This document shows, in pieces, positions 1 through 11,990 of a stretch of 64,000 bases of DNA. The DNA is from Sindora glabra (lineage: Eukaryota > Streptophyta > Magnoliopsida > Fabales > Fabaceae). Under the pieces are notes generated by a model. It made no database searches and had not been told where the DNA came from. It saw only the letters and a list, made by a program, of their open reading frames with translations. The DNA lies in the NCBI GenBank assembly GCA_020226215.1, contig CM035236.1:53939057-54003056 (forward strand), written 5' to 3'. Position 1 is the first letter of the stretch. Each line of letters opens with the position of its first letter. The translations under genes and the position numbers were made by a program.

Positions 1-479
1 GTGAGCACATACCTGCAATTCTTCTGTTTTTTTGTTGCTAAAACTGTTACATCAACTGTGAGGATAATTGTTTCAAAGTCTATGTTTCTCCACTCTTCAT
101 TTTCTTCAAACATGTTTCATCTGGAAATTTGTTTTAGTGTGTGGACATATTGAAAATGTCTCAAAGAAACTCAGGTTTCTGATTTGTTATCTTTTGGATC
201 AGTATTTGCTGATAATTGTGAAAATTTATTAGTATCAATGATCAATCTATTCATGTTTGACATGAAATGACTATTATGAAACTTGATTTTCATTTATCAT
301 GATCTTCAATCTTGAGAAATTGAACATGAAGTTGCTTCTTTGATTACCTAATCCTTTATGAAAGTAGCACATATTTAGGTTAGGGTGGGGCAAAAATCAT
401 CAGGGAGACTGATAAAAAAATTCATTCATCTGTTTCCAGTATATAAGATTTTTTTTAGTCACAATTGGAAAACAACTTC
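1..479. other. AT-rich noncoding stretch
   Basis: No reading frame, RNA gene or repeat is recognisable here. It could be intron or downstream flank of a gene outside the window, but nothing in the sequence decides this. Confidence 0.5.
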
Positions 480-1020
480 TGCTATGTTTGGATGGGGAGA
501 ATGGAGAGAAAGGAAGGGGAATGGAAGGTTATGCCATAACTTTCTCTTTTTATGGGAGTTTTGATTAAGGAAGGGAATAGAATGGAGGTTTATGATTGAT
601 CTTCCAAAATTCTCCAACACCCTCCATTACACACTATTTTATGTTCCTCCTATTTGGGGGGTTGTTGAAGGGTTTTCCAAACATCCAAACAAGGAGAAGG
701 GAAGTTATCTATCCATCTCCTTCCTTTCCTTGGCTTCCATTCTCTTTTGTTGTCTTCCACCGGAGAGAATGGAAGGCAAGGAAAGAGAGTAGGATGGATT
801 TCCTCTTGTTTAGATATTTAGAAAAATCCTCTGACAAACTCTTAAATTAGAGGAGCACAAAAATGCTAGTATTGGAGAATATTGGAGGGATTTGGAAGAT
901 TAATCATAATCTCCCATTCCCTTTCCCTCATTCGCAAAAACTCCCTTTCAAGTAAAAGGTCATAGAATAACTTTCTCTTCCCTCTCTTTCTTCTCCATTC
1001 TCCTCCATCCGAGCATACCA
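480..1020. mobile_element. Inverted-repeat DNA element (MITE-like), 541 bp
   Basis: The first ~60 bases and the reverse complement of the last ~60 bases match closely. The left end reads TGCTATGTTTGGATGG and the right end, reversed, TGGTATGCTCGGATGG; both continue into purine-rich AATGGAGA-type sequence and then into a TTAT-containing segment. The interior has two short overlapping open frames (592-792, 596-850) with no recognisable protein, so I read it as a non-autonomous element with terminal inverted repeats. I could not find a convincing target-site duplication, so the superfamily is undecided. Confidence 0.7.
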
Positions 1021-2540
1021 TTAATGTTTATGTAGGAACTTGTACAGTAAAGTATGATTTTCAAAAAATTTACTGAGTCTTGTGGTTTTAAACTCTTCAC
1101 CAAAAGAGAGAAAAAGGAGAATTTGTTGTTTCTAACATTTTGATTAATTGGCTATTTTGACAGACTGTGACGAGCTAGTCTTGGTTATCTTAATCGAGTA
1201 TCAGGGAACTACTGAATAATCTGCTGGTCCTTCTTGCAAGTGAAGGAATTTCATCATTGACCCTAGCTTTCATTGAAAATTTTTACTCTTTACATATGTT
1301 TTTGTTCAACATATATATTGTATTAGGTAAATGTCATCTTGTTTGGAAAAATTGTGCAACTCTTGGTACTAGACTTGATAGACCCACGTCAATTTGTTGT
1401 TAGGTGTCCCATCCATTGCTACTTAACAAGCCTTTAAGCCTTGTTGGCAGAATCATTTTACTTCATAAAGCCTTTTATGGTCAATAGTGAAATTGCTGTA
1501 TGTGGCACCTACCACATAAGCCACTTTACTGAAAGCTGCCTACGTGATGCTTGGCTATTTATTAATCTGGTTCTAGCCCTTTGCATGTTATACATGCACT
1601 GTCATTCATAATTTTCTGTCAATAAGAGATGCTGGATTTAATGTTGCATCCTCCGCACTTAAATTATAATTTTGTGGAATCATTACCAAAATATTGTTCA
1701 AATATTGGCCATTTATGATGATGAATTTTAATAGAAATAGATGATTTCATTGTAGTGCAATATCATTTATTATTTCTAAAACGAAACAGACTTTTATTAC
1801 TATGTTTAAATCCTGTTGTTTGTCATTACCTATGAAAGGATTAATGGCTATTAATTTTCACAATTAGCATTATATTTTTAGCATATTTTCTTTGTTTTGA
1901 ATCCTTTGTGAGATGATGAATTTTGAAGTTGTGGGATTATTCATAGTCATGAGAAAAAAACCAATTCAAAGATCATGCTCATATGACATATGACATCGAA
2001 TAACATCGCTATTCACATACCTTTTTGAAATGTCTGGGTGACATATAAGTATTTTGTTGCTTTTGTATTATGTAAAGAAAAAGACAGAACAAAAAGACAA
2101 CAATAAGTACTTGTCCCTCATTGTCTGCAGGTTTAAATGAAAAGACAAAAAAATGCAGGATATAAGGGGAATTGCAGCCACCCTTAGTGATGAAGGGAGA
2201 CATTGGTTTATTCTTGATGAGAAGATTGGGATATTACGATAATTTAATTTTAATACAGCTGTTGAAAGTATAGATATCTTGCCACCAAGTGCCAAGCGGT
2301 AATCACAGTTTGAGTACACTCAATAAAAACCTTTTCCTTTATATATTTTTTATGTTTAGAATAATTGGCTAGAACCTTCCAGTTAAATATCCAATAAATT
2401 AAGATTCTTGTTGTTGTTACTAATTTTTTACTTTTGCCTTTGTTTTAGCTTAAAACACAAAAGTAAGTTTTTATTTGAACACTGACTAGTGTTTTCTTAT
2501 TTGAATGCTTCTGTTCTACCCATTACAGAAGGAAAACTTG
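1021..2540. other. Noncoding stretch with one weak exon-like segment
   Basis: Mostly AT-rich and without long frames. At 2131 a possible splice acceptor (TTGTCTGCAG) precedes a short open segment with a 30-codon frame starting at 2153 and ending in TAA at 2242-2244. The peptide matches nothing I know and no partner exon is visible, so I do not call a gene. Confidence 0.4.
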
Positions 2541-2680
2541 AGCTTATGATCTAGTGAAGTGGTTGGAGCATGAACTGTGGGATTCGATTCCAGATTTCTG
2601 GTGTTTGTCCAGAGGCCATCTGCAAATTTTATTTATGGTGCAGTTTGGATCCTTTAGGACATAGTCCCCGGTGCCAAAGA
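2541..2680 (+). repeat. Possible tRNA-derived SINE head
   Basis: The sequence TAGTGAAGTGG at 2552-2562 fits the pol III A box, and GATTCGATTCC at 2581-2591 fits the B box, at SINE-like spacing. A second A-box-like string (TTAGTTGGTTAAGCGC) lies near 2843. No clear 3' tail or target duplication was found. It could be a chance match or a fragment of a longer repeat. Confidence 0.35.
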
Positions 2681-2699
2681 AGCACGTTGCATTGTATCC

Positions 2700-5320
2700 T
2701 TGTCAAGAAGAAAGTTTGAAGATTGTTTGGAGAAAGTTGGCATGAGTAATTGACCTTGATGAGTTCAATAGAACTTATGCAAGTAGCGTGGTTGATTAAA
2801 TTATATCTCATGCCATTGGAACCAGAAAATTAGGAGCTTACTTAGTTGGTTAAGCGCGGTTACTACTGATTGCCTAGGAAAATGAGTTCAGAGGTGGGAC
2901 ATGGGAACTCCATTCTACAACCTGAAGTTTCTTGAGCTACAAGGAATTAAAGATGACAATGCCATTAACCGAAAAATTCTAATATGTTCACCGGTTAGGG
3001 ATTTCCTTGGTGCACTGGCTTGAGAGTCTGAAAGGCGTGGGACTTATATGGTGGGTGATTCACATGAATGTGGGCTTCATATCTTTGTATTTTACTCTCT
3101 CATGCTAGAATAAGGATTTATCCTTAATGTCTCCCGGCCATTAACCTTATGCTTATGGAGAGGCAGAGGTATAGGCACTCAATCATCACACAATAGCTTG
3201 AAATTATTTCCGTCATCTGATTATGGTTGCTTGTAGTTGTGTTCGATGACTGTGACTTTGTCATGCCAAACCTTGAACCATTTTCAAGAGCTCAAGAAAG
3301 AGAGAAGTGACTCTACTATTTTTTTCCCCTCTGCTTGACAGTGGAAAGTAAAAATGTTATGAAAGTAAGAAGATTTGAAAATTTTAGTAAAATTTGGAAT
3401 TTACATGTGTTATTTTACAAGTTAAGTTCACTTTACCTTTAATTATATTATGCATGTTTTGTCCTTGGACAAAAATTCACTTAAAGGTCCTCCATAACCA
3501 TGAGGGGGGAGAGAAGGAGACAATCAAACGAGAAACATAATTGGAGCCATACAGCGATGATTTTTACGTGGTCTATGCATTGAGGAATGGTTCAAACTAT
3601 TGCCATTAGACATCCATTTTCTGAGTAGAAGACCTTTAGGATTGGGACAAATTCTTATAGTGATAGTCAGGGGTTTGTCGACCAAAAAAATGAAAGAAAA
3701 AGTCATTGACATAATTGATAATTGTAAATGTTTCAAGCAATTAGAAAATTGGTTCAGTTGATTAAATTTAAGTTAAATGAAATTGTAAATAAAAAATTTA
3801 AATAATAAATTAGAGTCAATTTATCTTTGTAATATATGTATGCATGTATGTATATAAAGGATGTATCAAGTGAGAGGATGTAAGGGATGAGGAGTGAATA
3901 GTAATCATTAGATCAAATCTTGTATTAATAATTACAATTAAAGCATTAATGAAAGTTATTTTACCATTTATGTTTTAGTTTTAACTTTCTAATATTAGAT
4001 TTATTAATTATAACTCAATCCTTGTGTGTGTGTGTGTAAAACTCAGTTGGGTGGTAAATATTTTTTGTTAGTATTTTTGCTACATATATGGATTTATGGA
4101 GCTAATCCAATGACCAAAATAGGTGTAAGGAAAAATGATGGGTTGTGATGAATACTGCTAATTGAGCTTATCAACATTCAACAACCCACAACTCAAAGGG
4201 ATCAATGTCTAATTAGACATAGTGTGGTCAATGCGCAATAAATAATACAAAGTAGACAATATTAAAAATGGTTATTATAACTAACAAAATAATTATTTAA
4301 GTAATCTACTTATTAAGTTACTGTTCTCTTTAAAAAATTATGAATACCCTTGACATTTCTTCTATAAAACCATTATGCTTCAAGTATTTTGAGTATTGTA
4401 AATACTATTCTTTGTATAAGATATGTTTCTAATATCTCACTTCTTCACTACTCTTATTGCTCTTTTAATCTAATACTGGCTTAAGTATCAAAAGGTTAAA
4501 ATAGGACCCAAACCCCCCATTGTTAGCTCGTTTGCAGGTGTCCAACCTTCACAATGATTTCCATTATTTACTTCTTACTCCTTTGGTAAGAAAGAAAACA
4601 TCATGTGGAACTAGTAGGCAATTAGTAAGCATCAATCTAGATCCACATTTTACTTATTCTCCTTAAAATGCTTACTTGAGTGTTAGCTCACCATGGTCAT
4701 TGCTCCTGGTTATTATATAATTTTAGGTGATCATTAAGGTTAATATTTATCTCTTTTTGTATACATCTTACACAAAATTCTTAATAAATATGGTATATAA
4801 AGTTGAGTCTTTGATTTAAATAATAATTGATAATGGAGAAAAACTCATATTTTAACAATAACACTGCTCTCACTTAATAATTATAAGACAAATATTACAT
4901 GTGTTGAACCCATTATTATTGAACAAAGAGCAAGCCAGCATATATAGGTTGGCTTAACTACCTTTTTATCTAAGATTATTAGTTGATAATAATGTCATCT
5001 ATTATTCAAGAATAGTGAGTTTGACATACTATCACTTATTTTATGATTATTAGGTGATAATAATATCATTTGTTATAATTGAAGGCATATGTTTTTTCTC
5101 CTAATATTGCTTGAAAAACTTTTTCCTACCTTTATTTTTTATCTTATGTTTTTGTCTATTTGAATTTAATAGATTAATCATTCCTATGATAAAAAAAAAA
5201 AACCTTTTCATGTTATTCTAGGGGATTATTCACTCTACTTAAAAAAAATGTACATGCAAGAAAATTTTTTAATTGAGGCTTTTTTTGTTATGCTATTTTT
5301 TTGGGTCTTATGTTAGAGCG
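2700..5320. other. Gene-free AT-rich stretch
   Basis: No supported gene. It holds a short TG microsatellite near 4023-4038, a TATG-like run near 3836-3855 and several homopolymer tracts. The open frame on the minus strand at 3524-3736 has no recognisable content. Confidence 0.5.
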
Positions 5321-5560
5321 GGGGAATGGGGTTATGATTTCAACATTGCCTCTTACATATTGGGTTATTAAACCTCTTGAACTTATAAAAGCCCAAACTA
5401 AAAGGACCGGAACTAGTTTTTTTTCTTACAACATAGATCACTCTGATGATTCTTGATCCATTGACATCTCCTTTTTCACCCCTAAAATTCGAATTTTATA
5501 TAAATCAAGCAGAGCTAGGCATAGACAAATAGGATTAGGTTTTTGTTGTCTCCATGGCTG
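5320..5560 (+). repeat. Degenerate copy of the 36.9-kb GC-rich block
   Basis: This block aligns by eye with 36940-37160: both have ATGATTTCAAC, then a GGGTT..TAAACC segment, AAAGCCCAAA, CCGGAACTAGT, a CATAGA(T/C)CACTC segment, TGACATCTCCTTT or its equivalent, and a TATAAA-like box. The copy here is poorer in C and G, as expected from C-to-T decay of methylated repeat DNA. The function of the parent block is unknown. Confidence 0.55.
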
Positions 5561-5974
5561 CTTTGCGACGAAATCCTAATACAACATGCTATTTAATATT
5601 GCAAATATAACTAAAATAGAAATTGAGAATAGAATGAAATCTTCATTAATTTAGATTGAAACATTCATTTTAAAATAAAATGGAAATTGGTTTAAGCCAT
5701 TTCAAATGAAGGTTAGCATATTTGACTCAGCATGATTTATTTAGAGGCCATGAACATAAAATTAGTTTGCTTGATAGCTCGAGCCTTGTGGTGAAGTTGG
5801 TAATGTAATGTTACTTTAATTAGTTAGAAACTGGAAACCATTGCTTATACCAAGAAATACCTCTTTATTCTTCAATTAGGGTTTAGACGTCAGCTGAAGT
5901 GCTACTTGTTGATTTTTGCTTTTAAATTAGAATGTGTAAAAGGCATACTGAATATAATATGCCTTTTCTTAGCC

Positions 5975-8300
5975 AAAAATGTACATATAAAATCTATTTT
6001 GCATTAGTGTGTATGTATTTACATGAATAATGCAATTAAACAAATCCTGCAGTATTTTCAATAACAAGTTCAGAGCAAACGAAAGAAGAAAGCAATACTT
6101 GGGTTACACAGGCAGAATATCATATTCTGCCACGTTGAAAGATTCTTCCAAGTAGATTGAATGTTTTCTTTTGGCATTTTCCAGTACATCAAGCCAGTTA
6201 GCGGTTGAAATCTGTAGTGATAGCAATTAAGCACACACCTAATCCAAATAAATACTCATAGAACTAAGATTCTGACACAAGAATATTACAGGATGACCAG
6301 CAAAATCTGATAACTCATTTTGAATAGACAATAAGTAAATCTGATGACTCGTTTTGAAAAGAATGTCTCCGCCAGATGTGCAATTGGTGCTTTAGATTGC
6401 CTTGGGCGGGCAAGTTCAGCTGCAACATGCTTACAGAAAACGGAACAAAGTTGCGGATACCATAGCCAAGTCTGCCATGAGAAGCCCTTCTGGCAATAGG
6501 ATTCGACATGATGCTCCTCATCTGTGCCTTTCTCTGCTACTTGCTGAAATGGAGGAATCCTCTCTTGATTTGTGATCCCATGGCCTTGGACTGTTTATTT
6601 TTACCCAAAAAAACAAAAAAAGACAACAAGTAGTATATTACAAATAGGCGACAATACTTCAGCAACAAGATTTGTAGTTAGAAGGCGTGCTACCAATAAA
6701 AATTAAGCTCATGTTTTTCCATCTCTCTGAAATCAGTTAAGTCAGCCCTCTGCGAATGGTTAGGCTACTATGAATCTGCCAAGGAACATAAAATTAAAGA
6801 TTAGATGACTCATAATCATACAGAAATCGATTATAACAATGAGCGTTTAGACACAGCTGAATTGTTTTAGGTTGTTACTCACAAAATAGAATTGTTGGAA
6901 ATATAGATATAAAATCTATTATACATCAGTGTGTATGTTTTTATTTACATAATGTGATTAAACAAATCTCACAGTATTTTCTGTTACAAGTTTATAGCAA
7001 AAGAAAGAAGAAAGCAATAATTGGGTGGTATATCATATGCTGTGATGCCCTGTGAATAAGTACTGCACTGACAGTATATCTTATCATATGCTGCCAATTT
7101 CAAAAAATCTCTTCGTAGCTCTTGCTCGTTGAGTTAGCCAATGAAATATGCAATTTTAACAATTAAGCACATACTTGAAACACATGCACATAGATTTGAA
7201 TCCCTTCATAAGAATATCATAAGTTGATTTATCAAGAACAGAAAAATGAAGATAACAGCTGTGATTACACTCCATCGTCATGACCCTAAATGCGAAACAA
7301 TGCTTAACGGTTACCACAAACATTTCTCCTGATACGGCTTAAACATTCTCATAGCATGGAAGATATTGAAAGTAGATGGAAGCAAGATGAGGAGGCTAAA
7401 TGCATATATGACAAATTCTAGTCTGCTATACTAATTCTTCTGACTTGAGGCTCTGGATATAGTATATGCCATAATTACTGTCAACTGGTGAAAAATTACA
7501 TTTGAAGCAGATGAAGTTGTAAGACCCACTGCATGCTGGTAAATACTATACTTGCAGCAGAGGCCACTTTTTAAAACATCACGAAACATCAGTGCTCTTT
7601 CAACAAAATCAAACTAAAATTTGCCATCTCTGTTTGAAATCTGTTGACCAATGCATAATGTTAAAGTTAATCCACCCGGGAATGGTCAGACCAGTTTGAA
7701 ATCTGCCGAAGAACACATGAAATATTAGATGCCTAATAATCATAAGCTAATTTATCAATAAAACAGAGAAACAATAATAGTAGTCATAGTTACACTCCAT
7801 AGTGATATCCCAAGGGATATGGATAGTTTATTCAAACAAACTCCTCAAGTACCAGATTAAGTTGATTAAGGTTGCCATCACTCAAAATGTGAAGTGATAA
7901 TGGACAGTTATTACAATAATTTCTGCTGGTTACATCCGAGACATTTTCATAGCAATGGTTAATCATTAAAATTGTTGCAAATGAAATTTTTTCTTTAAAA
8001 AAATGTGAAAATTTGAAAGATAATGCATGAATTAGATGGACTCGCAGAGCCTGTTTAGGAGGTTAAATGCATGTATAAGTCTGCAATACTAGTTCTTCCG
8101 CCACAAGGAACTGGTCTTCAAGCAAAAGTTCGTATGAAATTAATATAAAACATTATAATAAGAGATTCTAGATATACCATAATCATAGGTAGTTGGTGAA
8201 ACATAACATCTGAATCAGCTCATTGCATGCTGGTAATGCTATAGGTAGAAGAGGGAGCTCTTACGAAGCCATCAGGGATTATCAGTGCTCTTTGATTGTG
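5975..8300. repeat. Duplicated blocks beyond the resistance pseudogene
   Basis: Several segments occur twice in the same order: 5980-6105 resembles 6898-7027, and 6753-6833 resembles 7679-7750, both at an offset of about 920 bp. Also 7205-7275 resembles 7740-7808, and 7385-7600 resembles 8053-8300, at shorter offsets. The segments lie just 3' of the minus-strand NBS-LRR relic, where genes of this family often have untranslated exons and introns. I infer repeated local unequal exchange in the 3' region of a resistance-gene cluster. Confidence 0.65.
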
Positions 8301-9963
8301 AAAAGGTGTGGGTTAAATAAAACATTGCACCAATCTGCATCTAAAGATATATACAAATATTTGAACATGCTTGATAAAGAATTAATATAATGAGTCTGAA
8401 TTGCATATGGCAGAGTAGGTACTACCTGATATTTTTGGCCACATTCGAAGTTCGTAGTTCATGCTCATGTTATATGTCATATCTGTCAGTCTTGACACGG
8501 GATGTGAGCAACCTTTCCCCAGTCTTGCCCTTCTTTCAACAAGAAGCAATTGCATTTGATTGATAGAGTGTGAAGCGAACAGGGAAGACCCTCCTCAGGC
8601 AAGCATTGAAGTCTAGGACAGCCGATAAGATACAACCTTTTTAGAGAGGACAGATAGCGCAGACCCTTGTGATTAAGCCTTGTAAGAGTTCAAAATTTGA
8701 TTAAGGAAAGAGAAGTAAGAGGAGGTGGCAGCAGCTCCTGATCAGGAAAAGACCATATGATTGCATCTTCAATCACAATGCTATGCAGAGATTTATGATT
8801 GGACAAATCCCAATTCATTCTGGAGGCAGTGACTTTTGGGCAATGTTGGATATTAGGATACCTTAGATTTGATGGCGAACTTCCCTCACGAATGACTCGG
8901 AGTTGTGAGCAGTGTTTTATATGTAGGATCCTGAGAGATGGAAGAAGGATGGCCATACATTGAGGCAGAGCTTTTAAATTATCCAAATCATCAATGTCGC
9001 CCCATTCAAGTTCTGATAGCAGTGCTTTGGGAAATGATAAAATTTAGGACAGTCAAAGATTCTCATTTGTTTAAGAGATGTGAAATTTTGATAATGTCCA
9101 TCTGAGATTGAAATCATTTCAAGATTACAACATTTATCCAATTTAAGATCTTGAAGGTTTGGGAACAAATCAAGAGGAAAGGCCCTGATAGAGTTGCACT
9201 TTGCTATATGCACACGTCGAAGGAAGTTGCATTGATGGCACAATGGCAATTCCATATTTGGCCAGTCATCAACCTCAAGTTCTTCAAGGCCTGTGTTGGA
9301 CACCGTATACTCAATCTCTTCACCAGAAGCACCGTACACGGAACATGCCACAAGCTGTTGACAATTGCAAATTAAGGGACAAAGTTTTCTGGAAGATGTT
9401 CTTTTAGCATAGGACAGTCTTCTATATGCGGCTTTTGAAGACGTGAGAAAGCTCCTGCTACAGTTTTGCATTCCCATTCCTCCCAGTTCTTCATTTTATT
9501 GAACTTCAGGATTTCAAGAGATCCAAATGGAATAGTGCAAGAGCTATCACTGCAAAATTCAGAACCAATAACTAATATCTCCTCAAGTCCTTCAACTTCT
9601 AGTGTCTTGAGATTCGGAAGGATGCTGAGTGGTGGTAATGAGAAACAATATTTACAGCTTCTCAACTCTAAGAACACTAAGTTGGATAATGAACAATCAA
9701 TCGGTCAGCCAATTTGGAAATTTTGTACCACCATAATATCCAAAACACAACCTTTTAATATTTGTGAGGTTGGAGGTTCTCTAGCACATCCCTTTCCTTT
9801 TTCTGATTCATCATTATTCAAACTCCATTCAAGAGATAATTCCTCAAGACGTCTTTTATTTCTCAGATGGGCAGCTAAAGCATCTGTGGGGTGGACTATG
9901 TTCTGCAACTCTGAGACTGACAATGCTCGCTCAAGATTGAGCTCTCATAGATGCTTAATGTCC

Positions 9964-11267
9964 AGACTTCATCCCTGAATTTTATTCTTACAATGTATTT
10001 AGTCCTTATTAGGCCTCTTATTATGAGTCCTCCAAAAAACACTCACCTGAAACTTTTCATCCTTATATTTATGGGCTTTAACAGAGTAGCTTATGTGTCG
10101 TTAACTTTGTTGAGGTGTCCCGTTAGATTTAACAGAAAAAATAAAACCTTGAATTCATTTTGAAGAAGACATCTGCGACCATGTCTCTTTACATTCTCCA
10201 TGAAAACAGAGACAACATATCTTTGCTTCTAGCTCATCAAATCCTGACTTTTCATGGTTTTATTTATTTAATTCAAGGACCAAGGCTTTAGTCTTTAGTA
10301 TGTAAATATAAGACTGCTTGATTAGTGCAAGCGGATTGGTCAAAGCTCACTCGGTCAGTAAAGAAATTCCAGGGACAAGGCAACATTTACAGCAAATCGA
10401 TTCAACGGACTGCTTAAATGACAAATACATCTCAAAAATCAAACTTGAAGCGATTAGAATTCGCCTACTAGATGAAGAAAAACAACATCGATATACGTCA
10501 GAAAAGACAGCGTGCCGTGTTCAAATGCCCAACTAACTCTGGATGTGAAGTATTGTTTTAGCAGAGTCCCTGAGTCTTTGTTCCTCCTCTTGAGTCAAAT
10601 GGATATTGGCGACAACTAGCATCCCACCTCTTGCCAGCTGAGCCAACAAGCTCAGAAACACTTCGCCACCATCAATGCCATGGAAGCCTTTCGCCGTCAC
10701 AGAGATAGGGTGGATTTTCCTTTTGCCTCTAAGAATAGAGCGAGCCAAGTTCACCACTGACTATCCAATAGCTCAAGATGTATAGCCTTTCAGACTTATC
10801 ACTTCGTAAGCGCTGTCCACAACAGCTTTATGTATATTCTCCAGCGTTTCTTTCTCGTATGCTATCTGCTGACCCTTGAGAAAGCTTAGCACCAGCACAC
10901 CCCCTACGCTGATGCTTGACCACAGCGCCTCCGAGCGGTCCCCGTGCTCCCCCACTATGTAAACCTGCAATTAACATGTTCCCTCCGATTCATATTATTC
11001 AGTTTGTGTGAATGGAATACGAAAGTGATATCCAATTGAGATTGCGAAATACAGAGCGAAGAAGATAAGATTTTTTTTTTAATTAAAGCCAAGTCAGCTT
11101 TGCAAGTTGAAATTTATGCTAGGTTGGCAGTGTAGAAACGGTTATGGACGGAAGGACGAAAAACACTAACGGAATTAAATTTGAAGGACTCATGATAAGA
11201 GAGACAAAATTTGGAGCATGAAATACATAATGAGTGAAAATTTTAGGGATGAGATGATGAGTTAACT
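9964..11267 (-). mobile_element. Pack-MULE-like transposon carrying LDH exon 2
   Basis: The 1304-bp segment interrupts the LRR of the surrounding pseudogene. It is flanked by the perfect 10-bp direct repeat CTTAATGTCC at 9954-9963 and 11268-11277. On the minus strand the LRR frame reads up to SSQMDIK at one copy and restarts DIKHL at the other, which is what a target-site duplication predicts. The ends are imperfect inverted repeats: the left has CATCCCTGAATTTTA, the right (reversed) CATCCCTAAAATTTTC, each followed by TATGTATTT- and CTCTTAT(T/C)ATGAGTCC-like text over about 90 bp. A 9-10 bp duplication is typical of Mutator-like elements. No transposase is present; the cargo is lactate dehydrogenase. 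Confidence 0.8.
10521..10964 (-). pseudogene. LDH: L-lactate dehydrogenase exon 2, nonsense-disrupted
   Basis: The frame encodes the C-terminal half of plant cytosolic L-lactate dehydrogenase, which interconverts pyruvate and lactate with NADH. Visible landmarks are VYIVGEHGD with the catalytic histidine, LWSSISVGGV, AYEKETLENIHKAVV, SAYEVISLKGYTS, IHPISV.AKGF, GGEVFLSL and LRDSAKTIL. It starts right after a splice acceptor (TTAATTGCAG), the intron position I recall for Arabidopsis LDH. Retained intron sequence implies capture from DNA rather than from mRNA. Three in-frame stops are seen: TGA at 10773-10775 (family Trp), TAG at 10761-10763 (family Tyr) and TAG at 10533-10535 (family Gln), before the old end LGI-TGA. 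Exon 1 with the nucleotide-binding fold is absent, so no activity is expected. Confidence 0.93.
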
Positions 11268-11901
11268 CTTAATGTCCATCTGACTAGATTTTCCCACAAA
11301 AAACCAAGCCAGTACTTGAAGATTTTTCAATTCTCCCAATTCCTTTGGTATCTTTACGCAGTTCCATGAAAGTCAAGATGATGCAGATTAATTGATTTAT
11401 GCAGATTAGAGGGTAGTTCTTCTCAAAAATTGCTATCTCTTAACTTTAAGGTTTGTAAATTGAAGAGCAGAGATGTTGAATCAAGCTGTCTTCTGATTGC
11501 TGTAGACGAGGTCCAAGTACCGCAAATGTTTTGGATTCCCCAAAGAATCGGGCAATGCCACGATATTCCAACAGCCCCACTATTAAAATACTCTTAAAAA
11601 CTTACACCTGGAGAACAGATTTTCTACCACCATTATAGGAAAAAAACTGGGCAAACAACCATACTTCTCTAATGGCAAGAATGTGCGTAATTTATCTGCC
11701 TTGTATAGAATCTGAAACCGTCTTCAGGCTTAACTTAAATACGAAAAATGACGGATCATTTTTTATGTGGCATGTGCTTCTTGAACCTCCACCCTAAAAG
11801 AAAATTCTCCAAATACATGATTTGTCAAATCACTAACAAGGTCAAGCATAATAAAACATGTTTTATTTCTAGTCGATTGCTGAAAAAATAATCTTGATAG
11901 T

Positions 11902-11939
11902 AAATCATGGAAGTATTCTTAAATCATGGAAGTATTCTT
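11902..11939. repeat. 19-bp tandem duplication inside the NBS-LRR relic
   Basis: The string AAATCATGGAAGTATTCTT occurs twice in a row (11902-11920, 11921-11939). On the minus strand it repeats codons for EYFHDL and shifts the frame. Reading from the second copy restores the family text LLSRLFFQQS. It looks like a replication-slippage or repair scar. Confidence 0.9.
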
Positions 11940-11990
11940 TTCCTATTTCTTTTATGCTCTTTTTCTTTTGAAGATAGTTGATACCCAATT

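Larger units (their letters stand above)
8426..11990 (-). pseudogene. RPP13-like CC-NBS-LRR resistance gene, 3' two-thirds, broken
   Basis: Read on the minus strand from 11990, the pieces follow the order of plant RPP13-like CNL proteins. A stretch after RNBS-D (KSIKEIGKEYFHDL) comes first, then a degenerate MHD region (MLD at 11841-11849) and linker text RHFSYLS and LRTFLPLEKYGCLP (about 11650-11692). LRRs follow (LGNPKHLRYLDL, ELPSNLHK, VLAWFFVGKSS). After the inserted element the LRR resumes with ERALSVSELQN, then ILPNLKTLEVEGLEEI, WEEWECK and LP..SL repeats, down to a C-terminal tail (VERRARLGKGCSHPVSRL) that ends at a GT donor next to 8426. The P-loop, kinase-2 and GLPL motifs are absent. 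Several frameshifts, in-frame stops and a 19-bp duplication show that it is dead. Such proteins normally act as intracellular immune receptors. Confidence 0.92.

Noticed and set aside
5765..5850. A second SINE-like A box (GCCTTGTGGTGAAGTTGG)
   Set aside because: No B box at the right distance and no tail, so the match is too weak.
9466..9978. 170-codon plus-strand frame
   Set aside because: It is the antisense shadow of the LRR coding sequence on the minus strand.
10318..10536. 72-codon plus-strand frame next to LDH
   Set aside because: It lies inside the transposon between its left end and the LDH exon, with no known domain; it may cover old LDH 3' flank.
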